Notes: a model not told the origin generated them from the sequence alone. DNA of 64,000 nt from Dactylosporangium vinaceum (GCF_019904175.1 NZ_CP061913.1:2418001-2482000), one strand, 5' to 3'. Positions 8,166-17,263 are shown, numbered from the stretch's first letter. Numbers and translations are program-made.

Positions 8166-8864
8166 ATGCCGATCCTGGTGGTGCTCGCCACGGTGCTCGC
8201 GGTCCTGACGCCGGAGCTGTCGCTGGTGCTGCTCGGGGCCGCCTGGACGTACTTCCTCATCGCACCGGTCCTGGAAGCCAGGCGGCGCAGGGTGCGCGAT
8301 CCGTCCGCGGCGGCGGAGCGCTGGCTCGCCGGGAATCCCGATCCGGCCGAGGTGGCGTTCGTCGCCGGCGGCCCTTCCCGGACGCCTGGCGCACGAATCC
8401 CGGTCCTTGCCACCACTCTGGCCACCGCCGGGCTGCTGTACCCGGTCCGGGCCCGGCCACTGGTGCCGCCGGTCTGGCGCCAATGCGCGTACCTGAGCGC
8501 GTCCGGGATCGCGGCGTCGGCGGTGGTGCTCGGTCTGCGGCACGGCTGGTGGGGCGGGTACGGCGCATTCGGCGTGCTGCTCGGGGTGGGCCTGGTGTTC
8601 GGCACGATCCCGATGTTCGTGGCGCCGGACCCCCCGGGCGGCGTGTTCGGCGTGCGGAGCCCGATGGGCGAGCGGATGCTGGAGCTTGCCGCGCAACGCC
8701 CGGAGTACGCGGAGGCACTCGGCGACGGGCCGGTGGACTGGTCGGTCAAGCTCGATGACCTGCCGGCCCGTGAGCAGCGGGAGGACTGGATGGACACCGT
8801 CGTCGAGCTGCTCGACACGGCGGCGGACGACATCTGGGACGGCGACGGACACCACTCCATCTGA
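8166..8864 (+). CDS. Hypothetical membrane protein
   Basis: 232 residues. Two hydrophobic segments near the N-terminus (about 1-32) are followed by a soluble stretch, then two or three more hydrophobic segments (about 78-150), and an acidic C-terminus rich in Asp, Glu and Trp. No known family is recognised. ATG at 8166 is chosen because CACGAT lies 7 nt upstream, fitting a leaderless start; an in-frame GTG at 8106 would overlap the divergent promoter of the aldo/keto reductase. Confidence 0.7.
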   Translation: MPILVVLATVLAVLTPELSLVLLGAAWTYFLIAPVLEARRRRVRDPSAAAERWLAGNPDPAEVAFVAGGPSRTPGARIPVLATTLATAGLLYPVRARPLVPPVWRQCAYLSASGIAASAVVLGLRHGWWGGYGAFGVLLGVGLVFGTIPMFVAPDPPGGVFGVRSPMGERMLELAAQRPEYAEALGDGPVDWSVKLDDLPAREQREDWMDTVVELLDTAADDIWDGDGHHSI

Positions 8865-8953
8865 ACCGGGACTCAGCGTCGATGCCCTCGACCTTCACCT
8901 GATCGGCACACGTTCCCGCCGATTTCCACAAGCGCGCCTCCTAGCCTGTGCTG

Positions 8954-9295
8954 ATGGTCGAACGCCGCCGCCTGTCCTTTGTGGACGGATTCTGGTCCTT
9001 CGTCGTCGGTGGCGTTGTCATCGCCTCGGCGCTGCTCGCGCTCGACCCGATCACGCGACCGGAGGACTGCCTCAACACGGCCGGCAACGCAAGCGCATTC
9101 GACAATCCCGTCTGGGACGGTTATCTCGTGCTTGCGGTGATCGTATGGTTCAGCGCGGTCGTTGTTGAGCTGGGAGTACTGGCTACCTTGCGGCGCCGAC
9201 GTGCGGTCGACATCGCGCTTCGAGCAACATGCGTGCTCACCCTGACGATCCTGATCTCATGCGAATGTCTCGGCCTGCTGCTCGTATGTCACTGA
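8954..9295 (+). CDS. Small hypothetical membrane protein, three predicted helices
   Basis: 113 residues with three hydrophobic segments: about 14-32, 57-80 and 88-110. The first loop carries a single Cys (PEDCLNTAG) and the last segment has two Cys (SCECLG). No family recognised. ATG at 8954 is chosen over GTG at 8948 because TAGCCT occupies 8942-8947: the ATG then starts 6 nt after the -10, whereas the GTG would touch it. The gap 9296-9458 shows nothing further. Confidence 0.6.
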   Translation: MVERRRLSFVDGFWSFVVGGVVIASALLALDPITRPEDCLNTAGNASAFDNPVWDGYLVLAVIVWFSAVVVELGVLATLRRRRAVDIALRATCVLTLTILISCECLGLLLVCH

Positions 9296-9458
9296 AGGCG
9301 AGCTTCTGTCGTGCCACGATCGACACACGCGCCAATCTGCCCATCTCATCGCCTGGATACGGGCCGCACTGGCGGTGTTCTTCCGTTTCGGCATCGCCGC
9401 GAGCGTCCTGCCGCCGTCGGGTGACCGCGTCCGAGCTGTTTCGCCGGTCCGCGGGGCG

Positions 9459-10481
9459 CTACTGCATCGAGATGTGGACGTGGTTGTAGTGGTCGCCGGC
9501 CGGGGTACCGTCCCCGCCGTACGACTTCCAGCCGGTGCTCGGCTGCCAGATCCGTTTGTACCAGATCACGTACTTGATCCCGAGGTTCTTCTGGTTGGCC
9601 ACGCCCCAGGCGGCCAGGTTGTCGCCGTAGGTCTTGTCCGCGCCGGTCGCCCTTGCGTTGACGAACGTCGATGCGTTGGCGGAGAAGTCGCAGGCCTTCC
9701 CGAGTGGGTGGTCGCCGCCCCCGCCGCTGCGGTAGCAGGACGTGTAGTGCGTGAACCCGGCCTTGCGGGCCTCGCCGAGCATGTTGGTGGTGCGCGGTGA
9801 CTGGCAGCCGGAGGTCGTCGGGTCCTTGAGGGTGCAGCCCTCTTTCGGATACGAACCGTCGGAGTTGCGGGGCACGTTGTTCGTGGTGACCTTGCCGCCG
9901 GAGGGCAGGCCGCCGCCGCTCACGTCGGCGCCGCCGCCGGCCTTCTTCAGCGCGTCCTCGGCCGCCTTCTTGCTGGCCTCCAGGACCTTGAGCTGGGCCT
10001 GCTGGTTGGCCACCGCGGCGTCGATGTCCTTGCGCTGCTGGTCGAAGGTGCGCTGGGCCTCGGCGGTCTCGCGCAGCTGCTTGTTCTGCTGCTGCAGCAT
10101 GTACTCGACCGTGACCATGTTGTGCATCATGTCGGTCGGGTCCTGGGCGCCGATCATGACGTTGACCATGCTGACCCGATTGCCGCGGTACGCCGCGTTC
10201 GCGATCGCCCCCGCGGAGACCTGCAGCTCGGCCAGGCGGGCCTGGGTCTTGGCCATCTGGTCGCCGATCGCGGCCTGGTCGGCCACCGACTTGTCCAGGC
10301 GGCCCTTGGCGTCGTTGTACTCGGCCGTCGCCTTGTCCAGAGCCTGACGCACGGTGAGGTTCTGGCCACCGTCCTCGTCCGCGCCGCCTGACGGCTCGGC
10401 CCTTGCGGCGTCACTGAACGTGGTCACCAGAAGCACAGCGGTGACCAGGAGCGTGAAGAAACGTCTCGGTGCCGTCGACAT
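9459..10481 (-). CDS. Secreted coiled-coil protein with ARB-07466-like C-terminal domain
   Basis: 340 residues. A signal peptide (FFTLLVTAVLLVTTFSDAARA) is followed by a long coiled coil (about 45-180; Gln/Ala/Lys-rich, resembling the N-terminal domains of secreted NlpC/P60 proteins), a Gly-rich linker, and a C-terminal domain with GEARKAGFTHYTSCYR, DHPLGKACDFSA and a final HVHISMQ. The paired His/Asp pattern is like D,D-peptidase/VanY-type metal sites, so a peptidoglycan-associated role is inferred. TATGCT lies 8 nt before the ATG (leaderless). It is divergent from the aminotransferase, with 52 bp between. Confidence 0.75.
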   Translation of the reverse strand: MSTAPRRFFTLLVTAVLLVTTFSDAARAEPSGGADEDGGQNLTVRQALDKATAEYNDAKGRLDKSVADQAAIGDQMAKTQARLAELQVSAGAIANAAYRGNRVSMVNVMIGAQDPTDMMHNMVTVEYMLQQQNKQLRETAEAQRTFDQQRKDIDAAVANQQAQLKVLEASKKAAEDALKKAGGGADVSGGGLPSGGKVTTNNVPRNSDGSYPKEGCTLKDPTTSGCQSPRTTNMLGEARKAGFTHYTSCYRSGGGGDHPLGKACDFSANASTFVNARATGADKTYGDNLAAWGVANQKNLGIKYVIWYKRIWQPSTGWKSYGGDGTPAGDHYNHVHISMQ

Positions 10482-10533
10482 CGCCGGTCAGCATATCGAA
10501 GCATTGTGAAAACGCCAGCGCGAGAATGACGGG

Positions 10534-11802
10534 ATGGATGACCTTCTCACCCGGCATCGGCGGGTAATGCCCGGCTGGATGCCCGTGTACTACGAGGAGC
10601 CGATCGAGCTCGTCACGGGGCAGGGTTCTCGCGTCACGGACAGTAATGGAAAAACGTACCTGGACTTCTTCGGCGGTGTGCTGACGAACTCGCTGGGTTA
10701 CGACCTGCCGGAGGTACGGGAGGCGGTCGAGCGGCAGCTGCGGACCGGGATCGTGCACACCTCCACGCTGTACCTGATCCGGCAGCAGGTGGAGCTGGCC
10801 GAGAAGATCGCGAAGCTGTCCGGCATCCCGGACGCCCGGGTGTTCTTCACCAACTCCGGCACCGAGGCCAACGAGGCCGCGCTGCAGGTGGCGACCAACC
10901 ACCGCGGCAGCAACAGCATCCTGGCCGTGCGCAACAGCTACCACGGGCGCACGGCGGCGACGATCGCGGTGACCGGCAACCGCTCCTGGTCGGCGTCGGC
11001 CTACAGCCCGTACAACGTCAGCTACCTGCACTCGGGCGACCGGCTGCGGGGGCTGCTGCGCGGGATGAGCGACGAGCGATACCTGGAGGCGGCCGAGGAG
11101 GACCTGCGGGAGGTGCTCGCCACGACCACCGCGGGGCCGGTCGCGGCGCTGATCGCCGAGCCGATCCAGGGCGTCGGCGGGTTCACGCACGGGCCGGACA
11201 AGCTGATGTCGGTCTGGCAGCGGGTGCTCGACGAGCACGGCATCCTGCTGATCTCCGACGAGGTGCAGACCGGGTGGGGGCGCACGGGGGAGCACTTCTG
11301 GGGGTACCAGGCCCACGGCGTGACGCCCGACCTGCTCACGTTCGCCAAGGGCATCGGCAACGGGTTCGCGCTGGCCGGCGTGGTCGGCCGGGCCGAGGTG
11401 CTGGAGGCCGTGCAGGGCATCTCGTTCTCGACGTTCGGCGGCAACCCGATCGCGACGGCGGCCGGCAACGCGGTGGTCGACTACATCCTGAGCCACGACC
11501 TGCAGGCGAACGCGGCCCGGACCGGCGCGATCCTGCTCGAGGGCCTGCGCGCGGTCGACAGCCCGATCGTGGCCGAGGTGCGGGGCAAGGGGCTCATGAT
11601 CGGCATCGAGCTGACGAGCGCGGCCGCGACCGCGGCGGTGTTCGAGTCGTGCAAGCGGGACGGGCTGCTGGTCGGCAAGGGCGGTCTCTACGGCACCGTG
11701 ATCCGGATGGGCCCGCCCCTGAACCTGTCCGAGGCCGACGCTCGCGAAGGTTTGGAAATTCTGACCAACGTGTTACGGGAGCATGGGAGCGCTTCCGGCT
11801 GA
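10534..11802 (+). CDS. Class III PLP-dependent aminotransferase
   Basis: 422 residues, full length for the ornithine/4-aminobutyrate aminotransferase fold. PLP-binding features: NSGTEANEAA for phosphate binding, Asp242 and Gln245 in LLISDEVQTGWGRTG, and the Schiff-base Lys272 in TFAKGIGNG. The sequence is closest in style to alanine-glyoxylate (AGXT2-like) or 4-aminobutyrate enzymes; the amino donor is unresolved. GAGAAT lies 6 nt before the ATG, consistent with leaderless translation. Codon 414 is TTA (11773), a rare codon here. Confidence 0.9.
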   Translation: MDDLLTRHRRVMPGWMPVYYEEPIELVTGQGSRVTDSNGKTYLDFFGGVLTNSLGYDLPEVREAVERQLRTGIVHTSTLYLIRQQVELAEKIAKLSGIPDARVFFTNSGTEANEAALQVATNHRGSNSILAVRNSYHGRTAATIAVTGNRSWSASAYSPYNVSYLHSGDRLRGLLRGMSDERYLEAAEEDLREVLATTTAGPVAALIAEPIQGVGGFTHGPDKLMSVWQRVLDEHGILLISDEVQTGWGRTGEHFWGYQAHGVTPDLLTFAKGIGNGFALAGVVGRAEVLEAVQGISFSTFGGNPIATAAGNAVVDYILSHDLQANAARTGAILLEGLRAVDSPIVAEVRGKGLMIGIELTSAAATAAVFESCKRDGLLVGKGGLYGTVIRMGPPLNLSEADAREGLEILTNVLREHGSASG

Positions 11803-11817
11803 AATTCGGCAGTACTC

Positions 11818-11929
11818 CGGGCGAAGCGACCAATTCGCCCGAAAAGAAGTAACAAATCGGACGTATTTGCGCCGACCTTCTGCCCGCCGACCGGCCCCGG
11901 GTGATGTCCTGAGGCCTGACGGCGGGCAG
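11818..11929 (+). terminator. Two hairpins downstream of the aminotransferase gene
   Basis: First hairpin: CGGGCGAA (11818-11825) pairs with TTCGCCCG (11834-11841). Second: CTGCCCGCCG (11880-11889) pairs perfectly with CGGCGGGCAG (11920-11929) across a 30-nt loop. Neither has a clear U-tract, which is usual in high-GC actinobacteria. They separate the aminotransferase from the amino-sugar operon. The rest of 11803-12025 shows no gene. Confidence 0.45.
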
Positions 11930-12025
11930 CTGTCGTTTCAAGATCAAAAAGTACCCTGAGCTGCGTTTTTAGGCCCCTTTAAGATCCCCGGCGCAGGTAA
12001 CAGTTTGAAAACTTCGCCCAACTCC

Positions 12026-12096
12026 TTGACACGAAGGGGGTCTCAGTAAGAACTTTTACCACTAACAGTTAAGGAACCTTGCTGAAAGGGAACGCG
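12026..12096 (+). promoter_or_regulatory. AT-rich promoter/operator region of the RpiR-SIS-NgcEFG operon
   Basis: TTGACA at 12026-12031 is a consensus -35. Downstream lies an unusually AT-rich stretch (12047-12080, starting TAAGAACTTTTACC) that must contain the -10 and contrasts sharply with the surrounding GC content. The palindrome AAGGAACCTT is at 12071-12080. I infer a binding site for the RpiR-family regulator encoded immediately downstream. The exact -10 cannot be fixed by eye. Confidence 0.45.
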
Positions 12097-13092
12097 ATGG
12101 TGTCACGCGAGGAAGTCACGACGGCGGTGCCGACCGCTGTCAGTGCCTCGCCGCTGTCCGCGGTCCCCGTCTCGCCGGCGCCGATCGACGGCTTCCAGGC
12201 CGCCGGCAACGGCGAGAGTGTCCTGGTCAGGGTCCGGGCCGGGCTGCCCGAGTTCACCGGCGCCCTGCAGCGCGTGGCCGAGCTGATCCTCGCCGACCCC
12301 GCCGCCGCGGCCCGCTCGACGATCGTCGAGCTCGCCGAGCGCAGCGGCACCTCGCCCGCCACCGTCACCCGGTTCTGCCGGGCTCTCGGCTTCGTCGGCT
12401 ACGCCGACCTTCGCCTGGCCATCGCCGGCGAGACCGGCCGGGCCGCCCGCACCGGGGGCTGGACGATGGACATCGGCCGGGAGATCCAGCCGACCGACCC
12501 GCTGGAGCGCGTGCTCGGCCAGATCATGGCGGCCGACACCCAGGCGATGCACGACACCGCCTCGCTGCTCGACCTCACCGAGATCGAGCGGGCCGCGGAG
12601 GCCATCGCCCGCGCCGACCGGGTCGACATCTACGGCGCGAGCGGCAGCGCGCTCGTCGGCGGCGAAATGCAGTTCTGCCTGCACCGCATCGGCATCGCCG
12701 CCTGGGCCTGGACCGACGTGCACAACGGTCTGGCCAGCGCGGCGCTGCTCAAGGCCGGCGACGTGGCCCTCGGCGTCTCACACAGCGGGCAGACCCGCGA
12801 GACGATCGAGATGATCGCCGAGGCCAGCAGCCGGGGCGCGACGACCATCGCGCTGACGAGCTTCCCACGCTCGCCGCTGGCCGAGGTCGCCGACATCGTC
12901 CTGCTCACCGCGACGCAGGCGACCACCTTCCGGCCGGACGCCCTCTCGGCCCGCCACCCGCAGCTCGTGGTGCTCGACCTGCTGTACATCGCGGTCGCCC
13001 AGCGCACCCACGAGCGCGCCCACGCAGCGTTCTCCGTCACGGCCCAGGCGGTCGCCGGCCATCGGTCGGCCTCCGGAAAGGACGTGCCGTGA
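12097..13092 (+). CDS. MurR/RpiR-family transcriptional regulator
   Basis: 331 residues. The N-terminal HTH_6 domain (about 35-105; IVELAERSGTSPATVTRFCRALG, then GYADLRLAIAGE) is followed by a SIS sugar-phosphate-binding domain (about 150-290; IYGASGSALVGGEMQFCLHRIG, then GVSHSGQTRETIEM). Such regulators sense sugar phosphates and control amino-sugar use. ATG at 12097 has GAAAGGG 6-8 nt upstream; TTG at 12079 is a possible alternative. Its stop overlaps the next start (GTGA at 13089), so it is co-translated with the SIS protein. It heads an operon with an NgcEFG-type importer. Confidence 0.92.
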   Translation: MVSREEVTTAVPTAVSASPLSAVPVSPAPIDGFQAAGNGESVLVRVRAGLPEFTGALQRVAELILADPAAAARSTIVELAERSGTSPATVTRFCRALGFVGYADLRLAIAGETGRAARTGGWTMDIGREIQPTDPLERVLGQIMAADTQAMHDTASLLDLTEIERAAEAIARADRVDIYGASGSALVGGEMQFCLHRIGIAAWAWTDVHNGLASAALLKAGDVALGVSHSGQTRETIEMIAEASSRGATTIALTSFPRSPLAEVADIVLLTATQATTFRPDALSARHPQLVVLDLLYIAVAQRTHERAHAAFSVTAQAVAGHRSASGKDVP

Positions 13093-13883
13093 CCACTGTT
13101 CAGGACGCTCGCGCGAGAAAGGGCGACGGGATGGCCGTCACCGCTCACGGTTACGTCTCCGCGATCCAGTCGGTCATCGACCGGATCGCCCTCACCCAGG
13201 CCGACAACATCGGTGCAGCCGCGGACCACATCGTGTCCGCGATCCGCACCGGCGGCCTCCTACAGGCGTTCGGCACCGGGCACTCCGAGGCGGTGGCGGT
13301 GGACTTCGCCGGCCGCGCCGGCGGTCTCGTGCCGACGAACAAGATTCTCCTGCGGGACCTCGTCGTCTACGGCGGCGAGGACCCGAAGATCCTCGAGAAC
13401 GAGAAGCTGGAGCGCGATCCCAGTATCGCGGTCAAGCTCTACGAGATCGCCGCGCCGCGTCCCGAGGACGTGTTCGTGATGGCCTCGCAGTCGGGGATCA
13501 ACGGGGGGATCGTCGAGATGGCGCTGCTGATCAAGCAGCGCGGACACAAGTTGATCGCAATCACATCGGTCGAGCACACCGTCCGGGTGGCCCCCAGGCA
13601 CCCCTCGGGAAAGCGGCTCGCCGACATTGCCGACGTCGTGCTGGACAACGGCGCGCCGTACGGCGACGCACTGCTGTCGCTGGATAGCGGCGGCGCGGTC
13701 TGCCCGGTCTCTTCGGTCACCAACGCGCTCATCGCGCAGCTGGTGGTCGCCGAGGTCGTGCGACGCATCGAGGCTGCGGGCGAGGTGGCTCCCGTCTACC
13801 TGTCCGCAAACGTCCCCGGCGGGGACGAGCACAACCACACCCTCGAGTCGCGGTACGCCGGACGTGTCCGGCGAACCGCCTGA
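13089..13883 (+). CDS. SIS-domain sugar-phosphate protein (UPF0309-like)
   Basis: 264 residues from a GTG that overlaps the regulator stop by four bases. A single SIS domain: LLQAFGTGHSEAVAVDFAGRAGG binds the phosphosugar; FVMASQSGINGGIVEMALLIKQRG and IAITSVEHT complete the fold. It resembles the UPF0309 family and MurQ-type etherases but lacks clear MurQ signatures, so isomerase, deaminase or etherase action on an amino-sugar phosphate is inferred. It sits between the regulator and the transporter genes and probably acts on the imported sugar after phosphorylation. About 14 extra N-terminal residues precede a Met that could be an alternative start. Confidence 0.85.
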   Translation: MTTVQDARARKGDGMAVTAHGYVSAIQSVIDRIALTQADNIGAAADHIVSAIRTGGLLQAFGTGHSEAVAVDFAGRAGGLVPTNKILLRDLVVYGGEDPKILENEKLERDPSIAVKLYEIAAPRPEDVFVMASQSGINGGIVEMALLIKQRGHKLIAITSVEHTVRVAPRHPSGKRLADIADVVLDNGAPYGDALLSLDSGGAVCPVSSVTNALIAQLVVAEVVRRIEAAGEVAPVYLSANVPGGDEHNHTLESRYAGRVRRTA

Positions 13884-13905
13884 CCCGAACCGAGGAGACC
13901 CCCAA

Positions 13906-15309
13906 ATGTCCAATGAACTGACTCGTCGTACCGTCCTGCGGCGCGCGGCGGCTGCGGGCCTGCTCGCCACGCCCGCCGCCGGTCTGCTCTCCGCGTGCGC
14001 CGGTTCCGACTCCGACACTCCGAGCTCGAGCGACGGCGGCACCAAGTCGGCCGACAACCCGTTCGGCGTCAAGGACGGCAGCACCGTCAAGGTCGTCGTC
14101 TTCGACGGTGGTCTGGGCACCGACTACGCGAAGAAGGACGTGCAGATCTTCAACGCGAAGCACGGCAACGTCACGGTGAACCAGAGCGCCACCCAGAAGA
14201 TCAAGACGCAGGAGCAGCCGAAGATGGCTACCACTCCGAGCGACCTGATCAACAACTCGGGTGCCGACATCATGGACACCAGCACGCTGATCAGCGAGAA
14301 CGCCATCCAGCCGCTGGACGACCTGCTCGACGCCCCGACCTGGGACGGCTCCGGCAAGATCCGCGACTCGCTGCTGCCGGGCACGATCAACGACGGCACC
14401 TACAACGGCAAGTTCTACACGCTCAAGTACGCCTACACGGTGTGGGGCATGTGGTACAACGCCGCGCTGTTCGAGAAGAACAGCTGGACCGCGCCGAAGA
14501 CCTGGGCCGAGTTCTTCACGCTCGCCCCGAAGATCAAGGCGGCCGGCATCGCCCCGTTCGTCTACGACGGCGTGCACGGCTACTACCCGCGCTGGCACGT
14601 GATGCAGACGGTGTGGAACGCGGCCGGCAAGCAGGCCGTCATCGACATCGACAACCTCAAGGAAAACGCCTGGAAGGCGCCGGGCATCCTCGAGGGCCTG
14701 CAGAACATCGAGAAGATGGTCAAGGACGGGCTGATCCTGGCCGGTAGCTCGGGCCTCAACCACACCCAGTCGCAGCAGGCGCACCTGGACGGCAAGGCCG
14801 CGTTCATCCAGGTCGGCACCTGGTACAAGAACGAGATGGCGAAGACCCTGCCGCCGGACTTCAAGCTGACGCTGTCGAACTACTGGGACGTGGACAGCCC
14901 GAAGGCCCCCGGCGCGGTCTACGCCGGTGCCGGCGAGGACTGGGTCGTCCCGGCCAAGGCCGCGAACGCCGCCGGTGCGAAGGAGTACCTGCGCGCGATG
15001 CTCTCCACCGAGGGCGCCGGCGCCTTCGCGTCGCTCACCAAGTCCCTCGCGTCCGTCAAGGGCTCGGGCGACAAGGTGGACGACACCTCGCTGGCCTCCG
15101 CGAACGCCCTCATGAAGAGCGCGCCCGCGGACCTGATCTCCTTCCGTTTCCCGGACTTCTACGCCGACTACGACAAGGAGAGCCAGAACCTCGTCGAGGA
15201 CCTGATGGCCGGTCGTACCGACGCCGCCGGGTTCGTGACGAAGATCCAGGCCGTCGCGGACAAGATCAGCAAGGACTCGAGCATCAAGAAGCAGACCCGC
15301 GACAAGTAG
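13906..15309 (+). CDS. ngcE: N-acetylglucosamine/chitobiose-type ABC transporter substrate-binding lipoprotein (NgcE family)
   Basis: 467 residues with a good ribosome site (GAGGAG). The N-terminus carries a twin-arginine motif (TRRTVLRR) and a lipobox with Cys31 (GLLSAC), so it is a Tat-exported lipoprotein. The mature part matches NgcE in several places: NPFGVKDGS, LGTDYAKK, NNSGADIMD, LLPGTINDGTYNGKFYTL, YAYTVWGMWYN and NHTQSQQAHLDGKAAF. NgcE of Streptomyces binds N-acetylglucosamine and N,N'-diacetylchitobiose. The gene follows a SIS protein and precedes two permeases, which supports amino-sugar uptake. Exact ligand is inferred. Confidence 0.88.
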   Translation: MSNELTRRTVLRRAAAAGLLATPAAGLLSACAGSDSDTPSSSDGGTKSADNPFGVKDGSTVKVVVFDGGLGTDYAKKDVQIFNAKHGNVTVNQSATQKIKTQEQPKMATTPSDLINNSGADIMDTSTLISENAIQPLDDLLDAPTWDGSGKIRDSLLPGTINDGTYNGKFYTLKYAYTVWGMWYNAALFEKNSWTAPKTWAEFFTLAPKIKAAGIAPFVYDGVHGYYPRWHVMQTVWNAAGKQAVIDIDNLKENAWKAPGILEGLQNIEKMVKDGLILAGSSGLNHTQSQQAHLDGKAAFIQVGTWYKNEMAKTLPPDFKLTLSNYWDVDSPKAPGAVYAGAGEDWVVPAKAANAAGAKEYLRAMLSTEGAGAFASLTKSLASVKGSGDKVDDTSLASANALMKSAPADLISFRFPDFYADYDKESQNLVEDLMAGRTDAAGFVTKIQAVADKISKDSSIKKQTRDK

Positions 15310-15340
15310 TCCGTTTCCCTCGGTTAGGTAGTGACTGATC

Positions 15341-16282
15341 ATGCGGCACGGTAAAGCGCGGTTCGTGACGGGCTTCCTCGCCCTACCGGTACTGCTCTTC
15401 GCGTTCTACGTGGTGTGGCCGTTCGCCCAGGCGGTGGGGTACTCCTTCACCAACTGGGGCGGCTACTCGAACAAACAGGACTTCGTTGGCGTGGACAACT
15501 ACGTCAAGTTGTTCCAGGACGAGCTGGTGCACAAGGCCTTCTGGCACAACGTGTTCTTCCTCGTCACCGTGCCGCTGTTCACGATCGCGCTGGCCTTGTT
15601 CTTCGCGTTCCTCCTCAATGTGGGCGGGCGCGGAGACAAGGCCGGCATCCGGGGCGTCTTCGGGTCCAGCGTCTACAAGGTCATCTTCTTCTTCCCGCAG
15701 GTGCTCTCGCTGGTCCTCATCGCCGTGATGTGGCAGCAGATCTACCGCTCCGACGACCAGGGCCTGCTCAACGGCCTGCTCATCAAGCTCGGGCTGATCG
15801 ACGCCGACAAGCCCAACCTGTTCGTCGCCGACCCCACCCCGATCCTCGGCATCCCCGCGGTGCTCTGGTGGCTGCTGCTCATCGCGGTCTGGAGCGGCGT
15901 CGGCTTCTACATGGTCCTGTTCTCGGCGGCCATGCAGGGCATCCCGAAGGACATCTACGAGGCGGCGCTGCTCGACGGCGCCGGCCGCGTGTCGACCTTC
16001 GTGCGGATCACGCTGCCGCTGCTGCGGGACAACATCTCGGTCGCCTGGGTCTACCTGGGCATCACCGCGCTGGACATGTTCGCCCTAGTCTACGTCATGA
16101 CTCCCAGCCAGGGCGGCCCCGACCACGCGTCCGAGATCTTCGCTTCGGTGATTCAGTTCACCGCCTTCAACCGCGGTCAGTTCGGATACGCCTGCGCCCT
16201 CGGTGTGGCGCTGGCCATCTTCACGATGCTGATCGCCGCCCTCCAGCTGCGGATCACCCGCCGCGAACGAATCGAGTTCTGA
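15341..16282 (+). CDS. ngcF: Sugar ABC transporter permease (NgcF/MalF type)
   Basis: 313 residues with six predicted membrane helices. The inner-membrane EAA loop that docks the ATPase is EAALLDGAGRVSTFVRITLP (about 207-226). The first helix (FLALPVLLFAFYVVWPFAQ) is typical of MalF-type permeases. It lies 31 bp after ngcE and one base before the second permease. The ribosome site is weak, suggesting coupling to upstream translation. No ATPase gene follows; such systems in actinobacteria usually borrow the shared MsiK ATPase. Confidence 0.9.
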   Translation: MRHGKARFVTGFLALPVLLFAFYVVWPFAQAVGYSFTNWGGYSNKQDFVGVDNYVKLFQDELVHKAFWHNVFFLVTVPLFTIALALFFAFLLNVGGRGDKAGIRGVFGSSVYKVIFFFPQVLSLVLIAVMWQQIYRSDDQGLLNGLLIKLGLIDADKPNLFVADPTPILGIPAVLWWLLLIAVWSGVGFYMVLFSAAMQGIPKDIYEAALLDGAGRVSTFVRITLPLLRDNISVAWVYLGITALDMFALVYVMTPSQGGPDHASEIFASVIQFTAFNRGQFGYACALGVALAIFTMLIAALQLRITRRERIEF

Positions 16283-16283
16283 C

Positions 16284-17243
16284 ATGGCTGACCTGGCGGT
16301 GAACGACCGGCGGACTTCCCCCTCCGGCAAGGGCGGTCATCACCACGCGGTACCGAAGGCGTCCTCCGAGCCGGTCAAGCTCGGCGACCGGGTGTTCGGC
16401 GGCTTCTCGCACCTGTTCCTGGTCGTGTGGGCCATCATGGTGCTCTACCCGATCATCTGGGTGGTGGTGTCGTCATTCAAGGAGGACAAGTACATCATCA
16501 AGGAGCCGCTGTCGCTCAACCCGCACTCGCTGCAGTGGGACAACTTCTCCCGGGCCTGGACCAAGGGCGGGCTCGGTGAGTTCTTCTTCAACACCGTGAT
16601 CGTCGTCGGCGGCGGCGTCATTCTCACGATGCTCCTGGGCTCGATGGCGGCCTATGTCCTGGCCCGCTACGAGTTCCCCGGCAACCGCGCGATCTACTTC
16701 CTGTTCCTTTCGGGACTGACGCTGCCCGTGTACCTCGCGGTCGTACCCCTGTTCAAGGGCGTCGCGAACACCGGGGTGTCGTTCCCGCTGCTGGGCCTCA
16801 ACTCACGGCTGATGCTCATCCTCGTGTATGTCGCCTGGTCGCTGTCGTTCACGATCTTCTTCATGCACTCGTTCTTCCGCACCCTGCCGACCTCGGTCGC
16901 CGAGGCGGCGCTCGTGGACGGGGCGTCGCACAGCACGCTGTTCTTCCGCGTGATGCTCCCGATGGCCAAGCCGGGCCTGATCAGCATCGGCATCTTCAAC
17001 GTCCTCGGGCAGTGGAACCAGTGGTACCTGCCGACGGTACTGATGCAGGACCTCAGCGGCGCCGGCAAGGTCCACGAGGTGCTCGCCCAGGGCCTGATCA
17101 GCCTCTCGGTGCAGCAGGGTTACAAGTCCGACTGGTCCGGCCTGTTCGCCGGCCTGACGATGGCCATGCTGCCGGTGCTGATCGTGTACATCGCCTTCCA
17201 GCGGCAGGTCCAGGCCGGTCTCACCTCCGGCATCTCGAAGTAG
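16284..17243 (+). CDS. ngcG: Sugar ABC transporter permease (NgcG/MalG type)
   Basis: 319 residues. A 35-residue polar N-terminus with a His-rich patch (GKGGHHHAVP) is followed by six membrane helices. The EAA loop is EAALVDGASHSTLFFRVMLP, the MalG-type motif. It starts one base after the ngcF stop. It is the last gene of the operon: a GC hairpin follows at 17264-17298 and the next gene has its own promoter. Together with NgcE and NgcF it forms an importer that still needs an ATPase encoded elsewhere. Confidence 0.9.
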   Translation: MADLAVNDRRTSPSGKGGHHHAVPKASSEPVKLGDRVFGGFSHLFLVVWAIMVLYPIIWVVVSSFKEDKYIIKEPLSLNPHSLQWDNFSRAWTKGGLGEFFFNTVIVVGGGVILTMLLGSMAAYVLARYEFPGNRAIYFLFLSGLTLPVYLAVVPLFKGVANTGVSFPLLGLNSRLMLILVYVAWSLSFTIFFMHSFFRTLPTSVAEAALVDGASHSTLFFRVMLPMAKPGLISIGIFNVLGQWNQWYLPTVLMQDLSGAGKVHEVLAQGLISLSVQQGYKSDWSGLFAGLTMAMLPVLIVYIAFQRQVQAGLTSGISK

Positions 17244-17263
17244 TTCGCACCCATAGGCCCGCG

